NCBI GenBank assembly: GCA_036267975.1
Contig: DATAVA010000035.1
Span: 26,875-90,874 of the forward strand
From: DAIDKA01 sp036267975
GTDB taxonomy: Bacteria > Pseudomonadota > Gammaproteobacteria > Steroidobacterales > Steroidobacteraceae
Reading direction: 5' to 3'
DNA length: 64,000 nucleotides
In this document: in pieces, positions 25,456-34,017 of the stretch
How positions within the stretch are numbered: position 1 is the first letter of the stretch
Layout of the letters: each line of letters begins with the position of its first letter
Made by a program: the position numbers and the translations under genes
Notes under the pieces: generated by a model
Database searches by the model: none
What the model was told of the DNA's origin: nothing
The model's input: the letters and a program-made list of their open reading frames with translations, nothing else

Positions 25456-26741
25456 GCGAGGATTCAGGGACGCGTGCCCGCAAGCTGCTCGCCTGCACGG
25501 CCGAGGCGAGCCGCTACCAGAAGCATTTCGCCGCAGAACTCAAATCACGCGTGGTGGAGCACGGCGAGCCGTTCGCGCTCGCGCAGGCCGACACGCCGCA
25601 TGAGATCTTCCATGCGATGGACATTGCGCTGGTGAGCAATCAGTGGTGGTCCGCATACATCTCCGCCAAGCGCCTGTCCGGGAAATATTTCTCCGTCATG
25701 GATGAGTTGGGATATCCCGCCAACCGCTGCCGCTACTGCTCGCTGGGCCTGGGCTGTACCCTGGCAGCCGATCCGGCCACTGCTCCGTGGGGCGGGCTGC
25801 CGCGACCCACCGTCATGGTGGCGCGCCTCACCTGTGAGTGCGTGGAGCACGTCTTCTCGCAGTGGGCGGACGCGCTCGGCGTGGAATTCTTCCCCATGGA
25901 AGCCCCCGCCTGGCAGGAGAAGCGGCCCGACTGGTTCCGGCTCTCGAAGGATCGCTGGGAGGAAGTCTATGGCCCCCAGCGCATTGCCCTGCTGGTCGAG
26001 GAGATGGGGGCGCTGATCGAACTGCTCGAGCGCAAGACCGGACGGCGATTTGATCCGCACCGGCTGGAGGCGCTCATGCACCGGATCAACGAGCAGGAGG
26101 GTTATATTGCCGAGGCGGCCGACATGATCGCAGCGGCGCGCCCGTGCCCGGTCTCCATCGTCGAACAGATGCCCAATACCATGATCCCGCAATGGCACCG
26201 CGGGTCGGAGTGGGCCGTCGCCCATGCCCGTCGCTTTCGCGATGAAGTGGCCGAGCGGGTGCAGGCGGGTGCGGGCGTCGGGTGTCAGGAGCGGCTGCGC
26301 CTGATGTGGATCGGCGCCGGGTTGTGGCATGACACCAGCTTCTATCAGGCCCTCGAGGACCGCTATGGCGCGGTCTTTGTCTGGTCGATGTACATGCCCT
26401 TTGCGGCACCCCAGTACATCCGTAACCTGCACGGGCGCCCGATGGAGGCGCTCGCCAGCCGCATCTGCTCGATGAACGAGGTGCTGCACCTGCCGCCGTG
26501 GATGAACAGCTGGATGGTGAGCGAGGCGCGCCGTTTCGGCATCGATGCCGCGGTGATGCTGATGCCGCCGGACAACCGCCTCTCGCAGTCCGGCACACGC
26601 CTGACCGAGCTGGCGCTGCGCGAGGCCGGCGTTCCGGTGCTCGCGGTTTCAGCCGACATGGTGGATGACCATAACTGGAGTCACGGCAGGATGGTCACGC
26701 TCATGGAGGACTTCCTGCGCACCCAGGGCCTGATCAGCTGA
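25452..26741 (+). CDS. 2-hydroxyacyl-CoA dehydratase family subunit (HgdA/HadB-like)
   Basis: A 429-residue partner of the subunit at 22262. It has the family entry MDIALVSNQWWSAYISAKR, the cysteine loop RCRYCSLGLGC near residue 93, TCECVEHVFSQWADALGVEFF near residue 127, and a late GIDAAVMLMPPDNRLSQSGTRL with a C-terminal substrate/cluster loop. The active complex needs a radical-generating ATPase activator (HadI/HgdC type), and none is encoded in this window. Overlap with the fused CoA-transferase (ATGA) indicates one operon. Confidence 0.78.
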   Translation: MSEDSGTRARKLLACTAEASRYQKHFAAELKSRVVEHGEPFALAQADTPHEIFHAMDIALVSNQWWSAYISAKRLSGKYFSVMDELGYPANRCRYCSLGLGCTLAADPATAPWGGLPRPTVMVARLTCECVEHVFSQWADALGVEFFPMEAPAWQEKRPDWFRLSKDRWEEVYGPQRIALLVEEMGALIELLERKTGRRFDPHRLEALMHRINEQEGYIAEAADMIAAARPCPVSIVEQMPNTMIPQWHRGSEWAVAHARRFRDEVAERVQAGAGVGCQERLRLMWIGAGLWHDTSFYQALEDRYGAVFVWSMYMPFAAPQYIRNLHGRPMEALASRICSMNEVLHLPPWMNSWMVSEARRFGIDAAVMLMPPDNRLSQSGTRLTELALREAGVPVLAVSADMVDDHNWSHGRMVTLMEDFLRTQGLIS

Positions 26742-26753
26742 AGGCGCAGCGCC

Positions 26754-27360
26754 TCATTCGAATTTCAGGTTTTGACTGAAGAAGGGCATCACGTGGTCCT
26801 GGACCCGGAATGCCACATTGCTGGTATGCGTGCCCGGATAGATCTCAAAGGTATTGCGGATGCCATAGCGGTCCAGGGCCTCATGGAATTTCGCCGCATC
26901 CATCCGCAATCCATCCTGGTCGCCCGCGTCAAGGCCGATCGCGGTGTATCGGCGCAGGTTGCTGACGGCCTGGTCGAAGAATGCGAGCGGCGCATTGGCC
27001 GTCCACTTGGCGAGTACATCCGGCTGCAGCACCCCGTCCTTGAACGGCAGATCCAGGTACAGCGGGGGTCGGCGCGGATCGGGTGACCGGGCCGCGGCCG
27101 TCGCCAAGGTGGCGCGCGCCGGGAAGGGGAGATTGGCAGCATCGGCGACAGGCAGCAACCGCTCATGATGTACAGCGCGCCGAACACCTCCGGATGTCGC
27201 ATGCCTCAGCGCGCGGCACCATAACCACCCATCGAATGACCGAATCGTGCGCGACGTAGGTTTCAAAATCGCCGGTGGTGGCGGAGCGCGAATAGAAGGA
27301 ACCGCCGTAGGCGGTCTTCGAATCCGGCAGCACGACGATCATTTCGCGCGCGACCTGGGA
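26754..27360 (-). pseudogene. Decayed esterase (feruloyl-esterase/EstA-like alpha/beta hydrolase)
   Basis: Pieces of one hydrolase are spread over three frames. MIVVLPDSKTAYGGS with a TTGDFETY segment lies near 27270-27350. GHSMGGYGAAR, the nucleophile elbow, is at 27209-27241 and ends in TGA at 27206-27208. MRHPEVFGALYIMSGCC continues in that frame, and the C-terminal third (VADAANLPF to the end) lies in another. About 25 residues between the first two pieces are also missing. The N-terminus is absent. The gene is not functional. Confidence 0.75.
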
Positions 27361-27793
27361 GCAGGCGAAGCGCCACGACACGACCAGCAACACCCCCCAG
27401 TGCTCGCGTGACATTTCGAGGCATCGGGTCAAGGGGCAAAAAAAGCCAGCCGCACGGTGAAGCAACCGTGCGATCATCACGCCGACAGCAGGTCCGCGGG
27501 GCGGCACGCGCGGCCATTCTCGCCTTCGCTGTCCTGATTCCGAGATTCCAACTGATGGCTAAGCTGGTCACCACATACAGTCCCACGGCTGCGAGAATGG
27601 GCCATGTCGAGGCTTTATCCAACGCGCTGGCGCTCACGAACATTCCGAGCAGTAGCAGCGGGATCGCGACTATGGCCAGAATTGTTGCACTAGCACGGCA
27701 GCGGATTTGAAAACCCTTGTAGGCGTCGGATGACTTGGCAAGCTGCCATCGCACCTTGACCCCAGCACCCTTCACACTAAGTCTAACGCGCAT
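27263..27793 (-). CDS. Small hypothetical membrane protein, tail doubtful
   Basis: The first 95 or so residues contain two clear membrane segments, ILAIVAIPLLLLGMFVSAS and WPILAAVGLYVVTSLAIS, and look genuinely coding. The rest is Arg-rich, overlaps the decayed esterase in another frame, and is probably not real protein. It may be a truncated gene whose end was lost when the esterase decayed. No family recognised. Confidence 0.3.
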   Translation of the reverse strand: MRVRLSVKGAGVKVRWQLAKSSDAYKGFQIRCRASATILAIVAIPLLLLGMFVSASALDKASTWPILAAVGLYVVTSLAISWNLGIRTAKARMAARAAPRTCCRRDDRTVASPCGWLFLPLDPMPRNVTRALGGVAGRVVALRLLPGRARNDRRAAGFEDRLRRFLLFALRHHRRF

Positions 27794-27989
27794 CAGCCAT
27801 TACGGGTCCTGCCGTGGTTTGGTCTTCGGACCTTTCTGCGCAACCGCAAGCAGGTGTCCATAAAGACGCATTCCCGATGATTTGGCGGCAATTTACGCTG
27901 TCGGGGCATTGCCTGACACGCGGTACAAAAAGGGTGTCTCGGGAGCTTCCAGGGGGATAGGCGCGCCATGGGCGTGTCTGAGGAGATTT

Positions 27990-28958
27990 ATGCGCGGTAT
28001 AATTTGTAACGGCATTCTGGGCGTGCTTCTTTGCGCTGCGGGTGCCGCCAGTCACGCGCAGCGCCCACCGGTGCCCTCACGACCGATCGATTCCCGGCCA
28101 GTGTCAGCGGTCTGGCCCGGTGCAGTTCCGGGTAAAGCCAATCCCGGGCAACACGAGAGTTCGATGTTGGTGCCAGGCGAGGGCGTGCGGATCGTCAGAA
28201 ATGTCACCGTTCCGACCCTCAGCGCATTCTTGCCGCAATCCAATCCTTCGCGTACCGCAGTGATCATTGCGCCTGGGGGCGGCTTTCGCGTGCTGTCTAT
28301 ACAGAATGAGGGCTATGCCGTGGCCGAGTGGTTTGCGCAACACGGCGTGGCGGCCTTCGTGCTCAAGTACCGCCTGGCGCAAACACCCGCCTCCGACGCG
28401 AAGTTCATGCCCAGTCGCCCTGGCGCAGGCTTCAGCCCGCCGCCGGGCGGGGTGCCACCGGCCGCTTTGGCGCCGCTGCCAAGCGGTGTTGAAGCCAATG
28501 CCACGGCAGATGCGATTCAGGCCATCAAAGACGTTCGAGCCGGCGCGGCCAGGTGGGCTATATCGGCTGATCGCATCGTCTTTGCAGGCTTTTCCGCAGG
28601 CGGCGAAGTTGCCAGTGCGGTGATGCTGGCGGCCAACACGGCCGAACGGCCCAACTACACGGCCCTCATCTACGGTGCGCCCTTTGGCAAGATGCCGACT
28701 ATCCCGGCCCATACGCCACCGGCCTTTCTTGCCGTCGCCGCTGATGATCCGCTTGCCGCAAGTCCCACCTTGAATTTCTTCAACGGTCTGCGCAAAGCCG
28801 GCGACGTGGCCGAATTGCACGTGTATCGCGCCGGCAGTCACGGGTTTGCCATGCGCCAGATGAATGGCACCAGTGACCAGTGGATTGATGAACTGTATGC
28901 GTGGATGAAGTCCTACGGTCTCACCGTTCCTCCCCCAAGCACGGCCACAAGCAAATGA
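27990..28958 (+). CDS. Secreted alpha/beta hydrolase (acetyl-xylan-esterase/BD-FAE-like)
   Basis: The ATG at 27990 has AGGAG a few bases upstream and opens a signal peptide ending SHAQ. The 322-residue enzyme has an IIAPGGGFRVL oxyanion loop, an AFVLKYRLAQ strand, the nucleophile elbow FAGFSAGGEVAS, LAVAADDPLAASP with the acid, and YRAGSHGFAM with the His. These fit the endo-1,4-beta-xylanase-B-like esterases. Its stop overlaps the GH39 start (ATGA), so it likely removes acyl groups from the glycoside cut by the next enzyme. Confidence 0.85.
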   Translation: MRGIICNGILGVLLCAAGAASHAQRPPVPSRPIDSRPVSAVWPGAVPGKANPGQHESSMLVPGEGVRIVRNVTVPTLSAFLPQSNPSRTAVIIAPGGGFRVLSIQNEGYAVAEWFAQHGVAAFVLKYRLAQTPASDAKFMPSRPGAGFSPPPGGVPPAALAPLPSGVEANATADAIQAIKDVRAGAARWAISADRIVFAGFSAGGEVASAVMLAANTAERPNYTALIYGAPFGKMPTIPAHTPPAFLAVAADDPLAASPTLNFFNGLRKAGDVAELHVYRAGSHGFAMRQMNGTSDQWIDELYAWMKSYGLTVPPPSTATSK

Positions 28959-30463
28959 AGAATCCAATTCCCCTCCCTTGCGTAGTCGCAGTGCTCGCCC
29001 TGGGCGCCCTTAACGCACACGCGCAGCCCGCCGACCTGCGATCTATTGCCGTTAGCGCCGCCGTCACCGGAACCTTAAAAGCGTTCAATGGTGTCACCGG
29101 TGCTCCCGGCAGCGGCTTCGGCGATCTGCAGTCCGGAACAGCAGGCCCGGACACTGATGTAGCAGCCGACTACAGGGCGGCCCGCATCGATGTCATCCGC
29201 ACGCACGATACGTTTGGACCCGGTGACATCGACGCGAAATTCGGGGCGGACAAATCCCTACCGGCCCAGATTCCGGCCGAACGTAGTGCGCTGGACATGT
29301 TTCCCGACCTGTCGGCTGACGTCGAGGATCCCAAGAGCTATCATTTTGAGGCCACTGACAGGCTGCTGGCCTCGATCGAAGCCGTCCACGCCGAGCCCAT
29401 CTTCCGCATGGGTCGCAGCATCGGCGCCGCGCCGCAGCCCCCGGCGGACCTGGCCAAGTACGCCCAGATCGTCCGGCACATCGTGCTGCACTATAACAAG
29501 GGCTGGGATCGTGGATTTCACTACGGCGTGCGGTACTGGGAAGTGTGGAATGAGCCGGACTTCAAGGTCTTCTGGACCGGCACGCCGCAACAATACTATG
29601 AGCTGTACGAAAGAATGGCGCGAGCCATCAAGGCGGCAGACCCACGGGCGCTGGTGGGCGGTCCCACGATCTCCCTGCCCCTGGATGCCAGTGCCTACCG
29701 TGAGCGGTTCTTGGACTTCGTGCGTGCCAAGAACCTGCCGCTCGACTTTTTTTCGTGGCACTTCTATACCCTGGATTCCAACGATCCCAACAATTTCGTC
29801 ACGATCGGCAAGGAGATCCGCCGCATTCTCGATGCCCATGGATTCAAGGCAACCCAGAGTTTTCTCGATGAGTGGAATGTTGACCTGTTCGATCGTGACA
29901 TGACGCAGGCGGATCGAGCCGCATTTGCGGCCAGTTCGCTCATTTATATGGTGAGCGCACCGATCGACGTGCAAGCCTACTACCGAGCGGATACAGAATT
30001 TCGCAACGGCGGCAAGGGGCCGGACCAGGTCGCTCATGCGCTGACAGCCTTCGGCATGATGAAAGAAACCCCGGTGCTGCTGCACACATCGGGCGCGGAT
30101 GACAACGGCTTCGCGGTCCTTGCGGGCCGCTCTCAGGACAGCCGCAAATTCCAGGTGTTGATCAGCAATTACCGGATTGCCAAGAAATACCTGGGCCCTC
30201 GCCCGAATGGCGATCACCTGCACATTCCCAACATCATGGACATCACCCTGCCGCCGCGCCGCTCCATCGCCTACCACGACAACGCCGGCTATGACCTGCG
30301 GGTCACCGTGCCAGCGGGTCAATACCGGATTACGCGTTACCGAATCACTGACACCGAAAACTTTGCACCGTCTCAGCAGAGCGTTCAATCGGGCGCCACG
30401 GTGAGGTTGCAGGCGCCGCTGCCGGCACCCGGCATCGAACTCATCAAGATTGAGGCGAGGTGA
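28955..30463 (+). CDS. GH39-family glycoside hydrolase (beta-xylosidase-like)
   Basis: A 502-residue exported enzyme: signal peptide ending NAHAQ, then a TIM barrel. The acid/base Glu lies in YWEVWNEPDFKVFW near residue 195 and the nucleophile Glu in QSFLDEWNVD near residue 305, which is the GH39 arrangement. The C-terminal beta domain (VTVPAGQYRITRYRI) is present. Family members cleave xylosides, iduronides or related linkages. It is coupled to the esterase in front and to the CoA-transferase behind. Confidence 0.85.
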   Translation: MKNPIPLPCVVAVLALGALNAHAQPADLRSIAVSAAVTGTLKAFNGVTGAPGSGFGDLQSGTAGPDTDVAADYRAARIDVIRTHDTFGPGDIDAKFGADKSLPAQIPAERSALDMFPDLSADVEDPKSYHFEATDRLLASIEAVHAEPIFRMGRSIGAAPQPPADLAKYAQIVRHIVLHYNKGWDRGFHYGVRYWEVWNEPDFKVFWTGTPQQYYELYERMARAIKAADPRALVGGPTISLPLDASAYRERFLDFVRAKNLPLDFFSWHFYTLDSNDPNNFVTIGKEIRRILDAHGFKATQSFLDEWNVDLFDRDMTQADRAAFAASSLIYMVSAPIDVQAYYRADTEFRNGGKGPDQVAHALTAFGMMKETPVLLHTSGADDNGFAVLAGRSQDSRKFQVLISNYRIAKKYLGPRPNGDHLHIPNIMDITLPPRRSIAYHDNAGYDLRVTVPAGQYRITRYRITDTENFAPSQQSVQSGATVRLQAPLPAPGIELIKIEAR

Positions 30464-30507
30464 GGGCAGTGCAGGGGAAGGGCGCGGCGCGGGGTTTCGA
30501 GGGCGAT

Positions 30508-31227
30508 ATGGCGGGATTCGACAAGCGGGTGACGACGTATGAGGAGGCGCTCGCCGGACTGGTTGATGGCATGACCGTGATCACCGGCGGATTTGGTCTG
30601 TGCGGCATCCCTGAAAACCTCATCGCGCAAATTCGGCGCATGGGAGTCCGTGATCTCACGGTCGTATCCAATAATTGCGGCGTCGATGGATTCGGCCTCG
30701 GATTACTTCTCGAGGGTCGACAGATACGGAAGATCATTGCCTCGTACGTGGGGGAGAACGCGCTGTTCGAGCGCCAGATGCTCAGCGGCGAACTGGAGGT
30801 GGAGTTGACACCTCAGGGAACCTTGGCAGAAAGAATTCGCGCCGGGGGAGCAGGCATTCCGGCCTTCTACACTGCAACGGGCGTGGGCACACCGGTTGCA
30901 CAGGGCAAGGAAGTGCGCGAGTTTCAGGGCCGCCGCTACATCCTGGAGTCCGCCATAACCGGGGACTTTGCCATCGTGAAAGGGTGGAAAGCCGACCACT
31001 ACGGCAATGTCGTGTACCGACACACCGCGCAGAATTTCAATCCGGCGGCGGCGACCGCCGGCAAGATTACTGTGGTCGAAGTGGAGGACATCGTGGAACC
31101 CGGTGAGCTCGAACCGAGTCAGATTCATACTCCCGGAATCTACGTGAGCCGCCTGCTTCAGGGGCAGTTTGAGAAGCGCATCGAAAGGGTCAGGACCCGC
31201 CCGGCATCACCGGCTGCGGTTCAGTAG
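30508..31227 (+). CDS. scoA: 3-oxoacid CoA-transferase subunit A
   Basis: The ATG at 30508, after GAGGG, starts the conserved protein (239 residues); a GTG at 30460 overlapping the GH39 stop would add an unconserved leader. Signatures are the glycine loop ITGGFGLCGIPENLI, NNCGVDGFGLGLLL, SYVGENALFERQMLSGELEVELTPQGTLAERIRAGGAGIPAFYT, and ITGDFAIVKGWKADHYGNVVYR. It forms a complex with subunit B to transfer CoA from succinyl-CoA to a 3-keto acid. This is an unusual partner for a secreted glycosidase. Confidence 0.9.
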   Translation: MAGFDKRVTTYEEALAGLVDGMTVITGGFGLCGIPENLIAQIRRMGVRDLTVVSNNCGVDGFGLGLLLEGRQIRKIIASYVGENALFERQMLSGELEVELTPQGTLAERIRAGGAGIPAFYTATGVGTPVAQGKEVREFQGRRYILESAITGDFAIVKGWKADHYGNVVYRHTAQNFNPAAATAGKITVVEVEDIVEPGELEPSQIHTPGIYVSRLLQGQFEKRIERVRTRPASPAAVQ

Positions 31228-31234
31228 AGCATCC

Positions 31235-31891
31235 ATGGCACTGTCCCGCGAACAGATGGCGCAACGGGCCGCGCAGGAGCTGCGCGATGGTCAATACGTC
31301 AACCTCGGCATTGGCATTCCAACGCTCGTGGCCAACTACATTCCCGCCAGCATTGATGTCATGTTGCAGTCCGAGAACGGGCTGCTGGGCATGGGCCCGT
31401 ATCCGCTGGTCGGAGAAGTGGAGGCTGATCTGATCAATGCCGGCAAGGAGACGGTCACCGCACGCAGGGGTGCAGCCGTCTTCTCCTCGGTGGAATCCTT
31501 CGCCATGATTCGCGGCGGACATGTGGACCTCACCGTGCTGGGTGCCTTCGAGGTGGATGTCGAAGGCAATGTGGCCTCGTGGATGGTGCCCGGCAAAGTC
31601 ATCAAGGGCATGGGCGGCGCCATGGATCTGGTGGCGGGAGCCGACAATACCCTCGTCCTGATGACGCATGCCTCAAAGGATGGCATATCGAAGCTGCTGT
31701 CACGCTGCACGCTGCCCCTCACGGGCGCCGCGTGCATTCGCCGCGTGTTGACCGATCTTGCTTACCTTGAGATCAGCGGGGGTGCGTTCGTGCTGAAGGA
31801 GCGGGCGCCGGGCGTCAGTGTCGCCACGATCGAACGCCTGACGGCGGGGCGACTGACGGTGCCGGGTCACATTCCGGAGATGCGGCTGTAG
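31235..31891 (+). CDS. scoB: 3-oxoacid CoA-transferase subunit B
   Basis: A 218-residue protein beginning at ATG 31235, eight bases beyond subunit A. It has the hallmark SENGLLGMGPYP with the catalytic Glu, YVNLGIGIPTLVANYIP, and KGMGGAMDLVAGADNTLVLMTH. It carries the covalent CoA-thioester intermediate of the reaction. The family's usual length is about 210-220 residues, so it is complete. Confidence 0.92.
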   Translation: MALSREQMAQRAAQELRDGQYVNLGIGIPTLVANYIPASIDVMLQSENGLLGMGPYPLVGEVEADLINAGKETVTARRGAAVFSSVESFAMIRGGHVDLTVLGAFEVDVEGNVASWMVPGKVIKGMGGAMDLVAGADNTLVLMTHASKDGISKLLSRCTLPLTGAACIRRVLTDLAYLEISGGAFVLKERAPGVSVATIERLTAGRLTVPGHIPEMRL

Positions 31892-31977
31892 GGTGCACCC
31901 CTTCGATTCGGCGCGACCGAACAGAGGTATCCGAAAATGCGAATTCAGCGCCGGCTTGACCTCGCTACCATGTACCG

Positions 31978-32766
31978 GTGAGTTCACCTAAAGCACTCGC
32001 GGTGATTGCCGCTGCATGGCTTGTCATAGCGGCGAGTCCGACCCCTAGTGCGCAGCCCTTGCCGGACTGGTCAGGGGTCTGGGCCCCGGCGCCACCGGCA
32101 CCGCCTGCAAAGTCAGTCCCCGGAAAGACCCCACCGCCCTCAGTTGCAGGCGGAGCATTTGGTTTCGGTGTGCCGCTGAAGCCCAAATACGCCGCGCTGC
32201 GCGATGAGCGCATGGCGGCGGTGCGCGGCGAGCGGGGCCGAAACAATATTCCCTTGAGCAACAGCGGCCTGTGCTTACCCAACGGGACACCCTCGAACAT
32301 GGGGCCGGTGGCTCACGAATATCTGTTCTCACCCGGGCGCGTGACGATTCTGCTGGAAGATTCCGAGATCCGCCGAATATGGACTGACGGTCGTCCCCAT
32401 GTGCCCGATGATGAAGTCAATCCCAGCTTCAGCGGCGATTCCATCGGTCATTGGGAGGGGCAGACGCTTATCGTGGATACCATCAACATCTTCCCCGAGG
32501 CGCAGCTGTTCATCGGGCAGCGTGTGACCGAGAAGACGCACGTGATGGAGCGCATTACACGCATCGGCAAGCGCATCCGGATCGACACGAAGGTTGAGGA
32601 TCCGGAGTTGTTCAGCAGACCTTGGGAATACACCAGCTGGTACGTTCATGAGGACGGCCCGCCGATCGACTATGAGCGTTGTACCGAGCGTGATCGGGTC
32701 AAGAAGGGAAGTTCAACCCTGCTGGACATCGACTTCAGCCTGCCAAAGCCGCAGCCGCACCCATGA
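31978..32766 (+). CDS. Uncharacterised secreted protein that pairs with DUF6152 (copy 2)
   Basis: A GTG-started 262-residue protein, paralogous to the product at 1724. After the signal peptide come QPLPDWSGVWAP, a Pro-rich linker, GPVAHEYLFSPGRVTILLEDSEIRRIWTDGR, SIGHWEGQTLIVDTINI, and MERITRIGKRIRIDTKVEDPE. Function unknown. Its stop overlaps the start of the DUF6152 gene, the reverse of the order at 1.3-2.5 kb. Confidence 0.7.
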   Translation: MSSPKALAVIAAAWLVIAASPTPSAQPLPDWSGVWAPAPPAPPAKSVPGKTPPPSVAGGAFGFGVPLKPKYAALRDERMAAVRGERGRNNIPLSNSGLCLPNGTPSNMGPVAHEYLFSPGRVTILLEDSEIRRIWTDGRPHVPDDEVNPSFSGDSIGHWEGQTLIVDTINIFPEAQLFIGQRVTEKTHVMERITRIGKRIRIDTKVEDPELFSRPWEYTSWYVHEDGPPIDYERCTERDRVKKGSSTLLDIDFSLPKPQPHP

Positions 32767-33188
32767 TCGTGAGGCGCTTGTTTCGAGTTGCACTCATCGC
32801 GGCCGCACTCGGCAGCGCCCTGGCCGCACCGCCGCTCTTCGCCCATCACTCCTTTGGTCTGTACGACATGGGCCGAACCTCACAGATCGACGGCATCGTT
32901 GCCCAGATGGAGTGGAGCAATCCCCATTGCTGGTTGTTCGTGCAGGTCGGCAATGCGGGCGCGGCACTGACGGGCTATGGGTTTGAGATGACGAGCGTGG
33001 GGGAGATGACACGCCGGGGCTGGAAGCGCAACGCCGTGAAAGCCGGTGACAAGGTCAAGGTGCGCTATCACCCCTTGCGGGATGGCCGCACCGGCGGCTT
33101 GATGATGGCGGTTATTACGGCCGACGGCCGACCCATCGGTCGTATCCCCGCGGGTACCAATCCACCGAACAGCGGACCGCCGCCGTAA
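32763..33188 (+). CDS. DUF6152 family secreted protein (copy 2)
   Basis: A 141-residue protein with a signal peptide followed by FAHHSFGLYDMG, a QMEWSNPHCWLFVQV strand and a DKVKVRYHPLRDGRTGG loop. It aligns along its length with the protein at 1323. It overlaps the upstream gene (ATGA) and ends one base before the convergent IclR gene. Function unknown. Confidence 0.8.
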   Translation: MIVRRLFRVALIAAALGSALAAPPLFAHHSFGLYDMGRTSQIDGIVAQMEWSNPHCWLFVQVGNAGAALTGYGFEMTSVGEMTRRGWKRNAVKAGDKVKVRYHPLRDGRTGGLMMAVITADGRPIGRIPAGTNPPNSGPPP

Positions 33189-34016
33189 TTACAGTGCCGG
33201 GCTCCCCCGGGGTGCACTCACGGATGCGCCCAGGGACTCGATCATTCGCGCGCGGGTCCGCAGCAGCTCCTGGGTGAGCAGGGCTTTGAGCCGTTTGTTC
33301 CTGAAGCGGGTGGTGGGGACGGGGATGGAGATCGCAACGGCGCGACCGAGGGGATCCAGAAATGCGGTCCCCACTGCACAGATGCCCTCGGTATGCTCCT
33401 CCAGGTCATAGGCAAGGCCCTCGCGCCGAACGGCCTCCAGGGTCTTGGCCAGATCTGAGCGCAGCACAATGGTATTGGCGGTCAGGCGTGCCAGCGGAAC
33501 GCGCAGCAGCCGCTCGAGTTTCTGTTCATCCATGAGGCTCAACAGTGCCTTGCCGTTTGCAGAGCAGTGCAGCGCAAAGGTCTCCCCGACGGCGGACACC
33601 GCGCGCAGGCGGTGAATTCCCTGAACCTGATCGGTGAAGACCGCAACGGATCCCTTCAGCACCGACAGATCCACGGTTTCCCCGACTCTCTTCGACAGCT
33701 CGACCAGCAGCGGGCGCGTGATCTGATCGAATTCCACATGGGCGGAGGCTGCCAGCCGGATCAACGCGGGTCCGAGTCGAACACCGGCCGTGGGTGAGGC
33801 TGCAATGAGAAAATGCTCCTGGCTCAAGGCATCCACGATTCGCTGTACCGTGGAACGCGCCAGATCCACGCGCTGCGCGATCTGGCCCAGACTCAGTCCC
33901 TGGCTTTCCCCCTCCAAAGCGCGCAGCACATCGGCGGCTCGGGCGATGACCTGGACGCTGCGGCGCGCCTTGGGATTGTGCGCGCTTGCCGTGGCCCTGC
34001 CGATCTTTGCGGCCAC
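33189..34016 (-). CDS. IclR-family transcriptional regulator
   Basis: A 275-residue protein, GTG start. The winged helix covers about residues 20-75 (RAADVLRALEGESQGLSLGQIAQRVDLARSTVQRIVDAL), and the effector domain has ALHCSANGKALLSLM and YDLEEHTEGICAVGTAFLDPLGRAVAISIPVPT. It is the last gene of the leftward operon, two bases from the M24 stop, and probably controls that operon in response to a pathway acid. Confidence 0.9.
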   Translation of the reverse strand: MAAKIGRATASAHNPKARRSVQVIARAADVLRALEGESQGLSLGQIAQRVDLARSTVQRIVDALSQEHFLIAASPTAGVRLGPALIRLAASAHVEFDQITRPLLVELSKRVGETVDLSVLKGSVAVFTDQVQGIHRLRAVSAVGETFALHCSANGKALLSLMDEQKLERLLRVPLARLTANTIVLRSDLAKTLEAVRREGLAYDLEEHTEGICAVGTAFLDPLGRAVAISIPVPTTRFRNKRLKALLTQELLRTRARMIESLGASVSAPRGSPAL

Positions 34017-34017
34017 T

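Noticed and set aside
27408..28055. Plus and minus frames between the decayed esterase and the BD-FAE-like gene
   Set aside because: No family similarity, no ribosome sites; apart from the two membrane segments on the minus strand the region looks non-coding.
30460..30507. GTG start of CoA-transferase subunit A overlapping the GH39 stop
   Set aside because: The added residues are unlike the family start; ATG 30508 has its own ribosome site.
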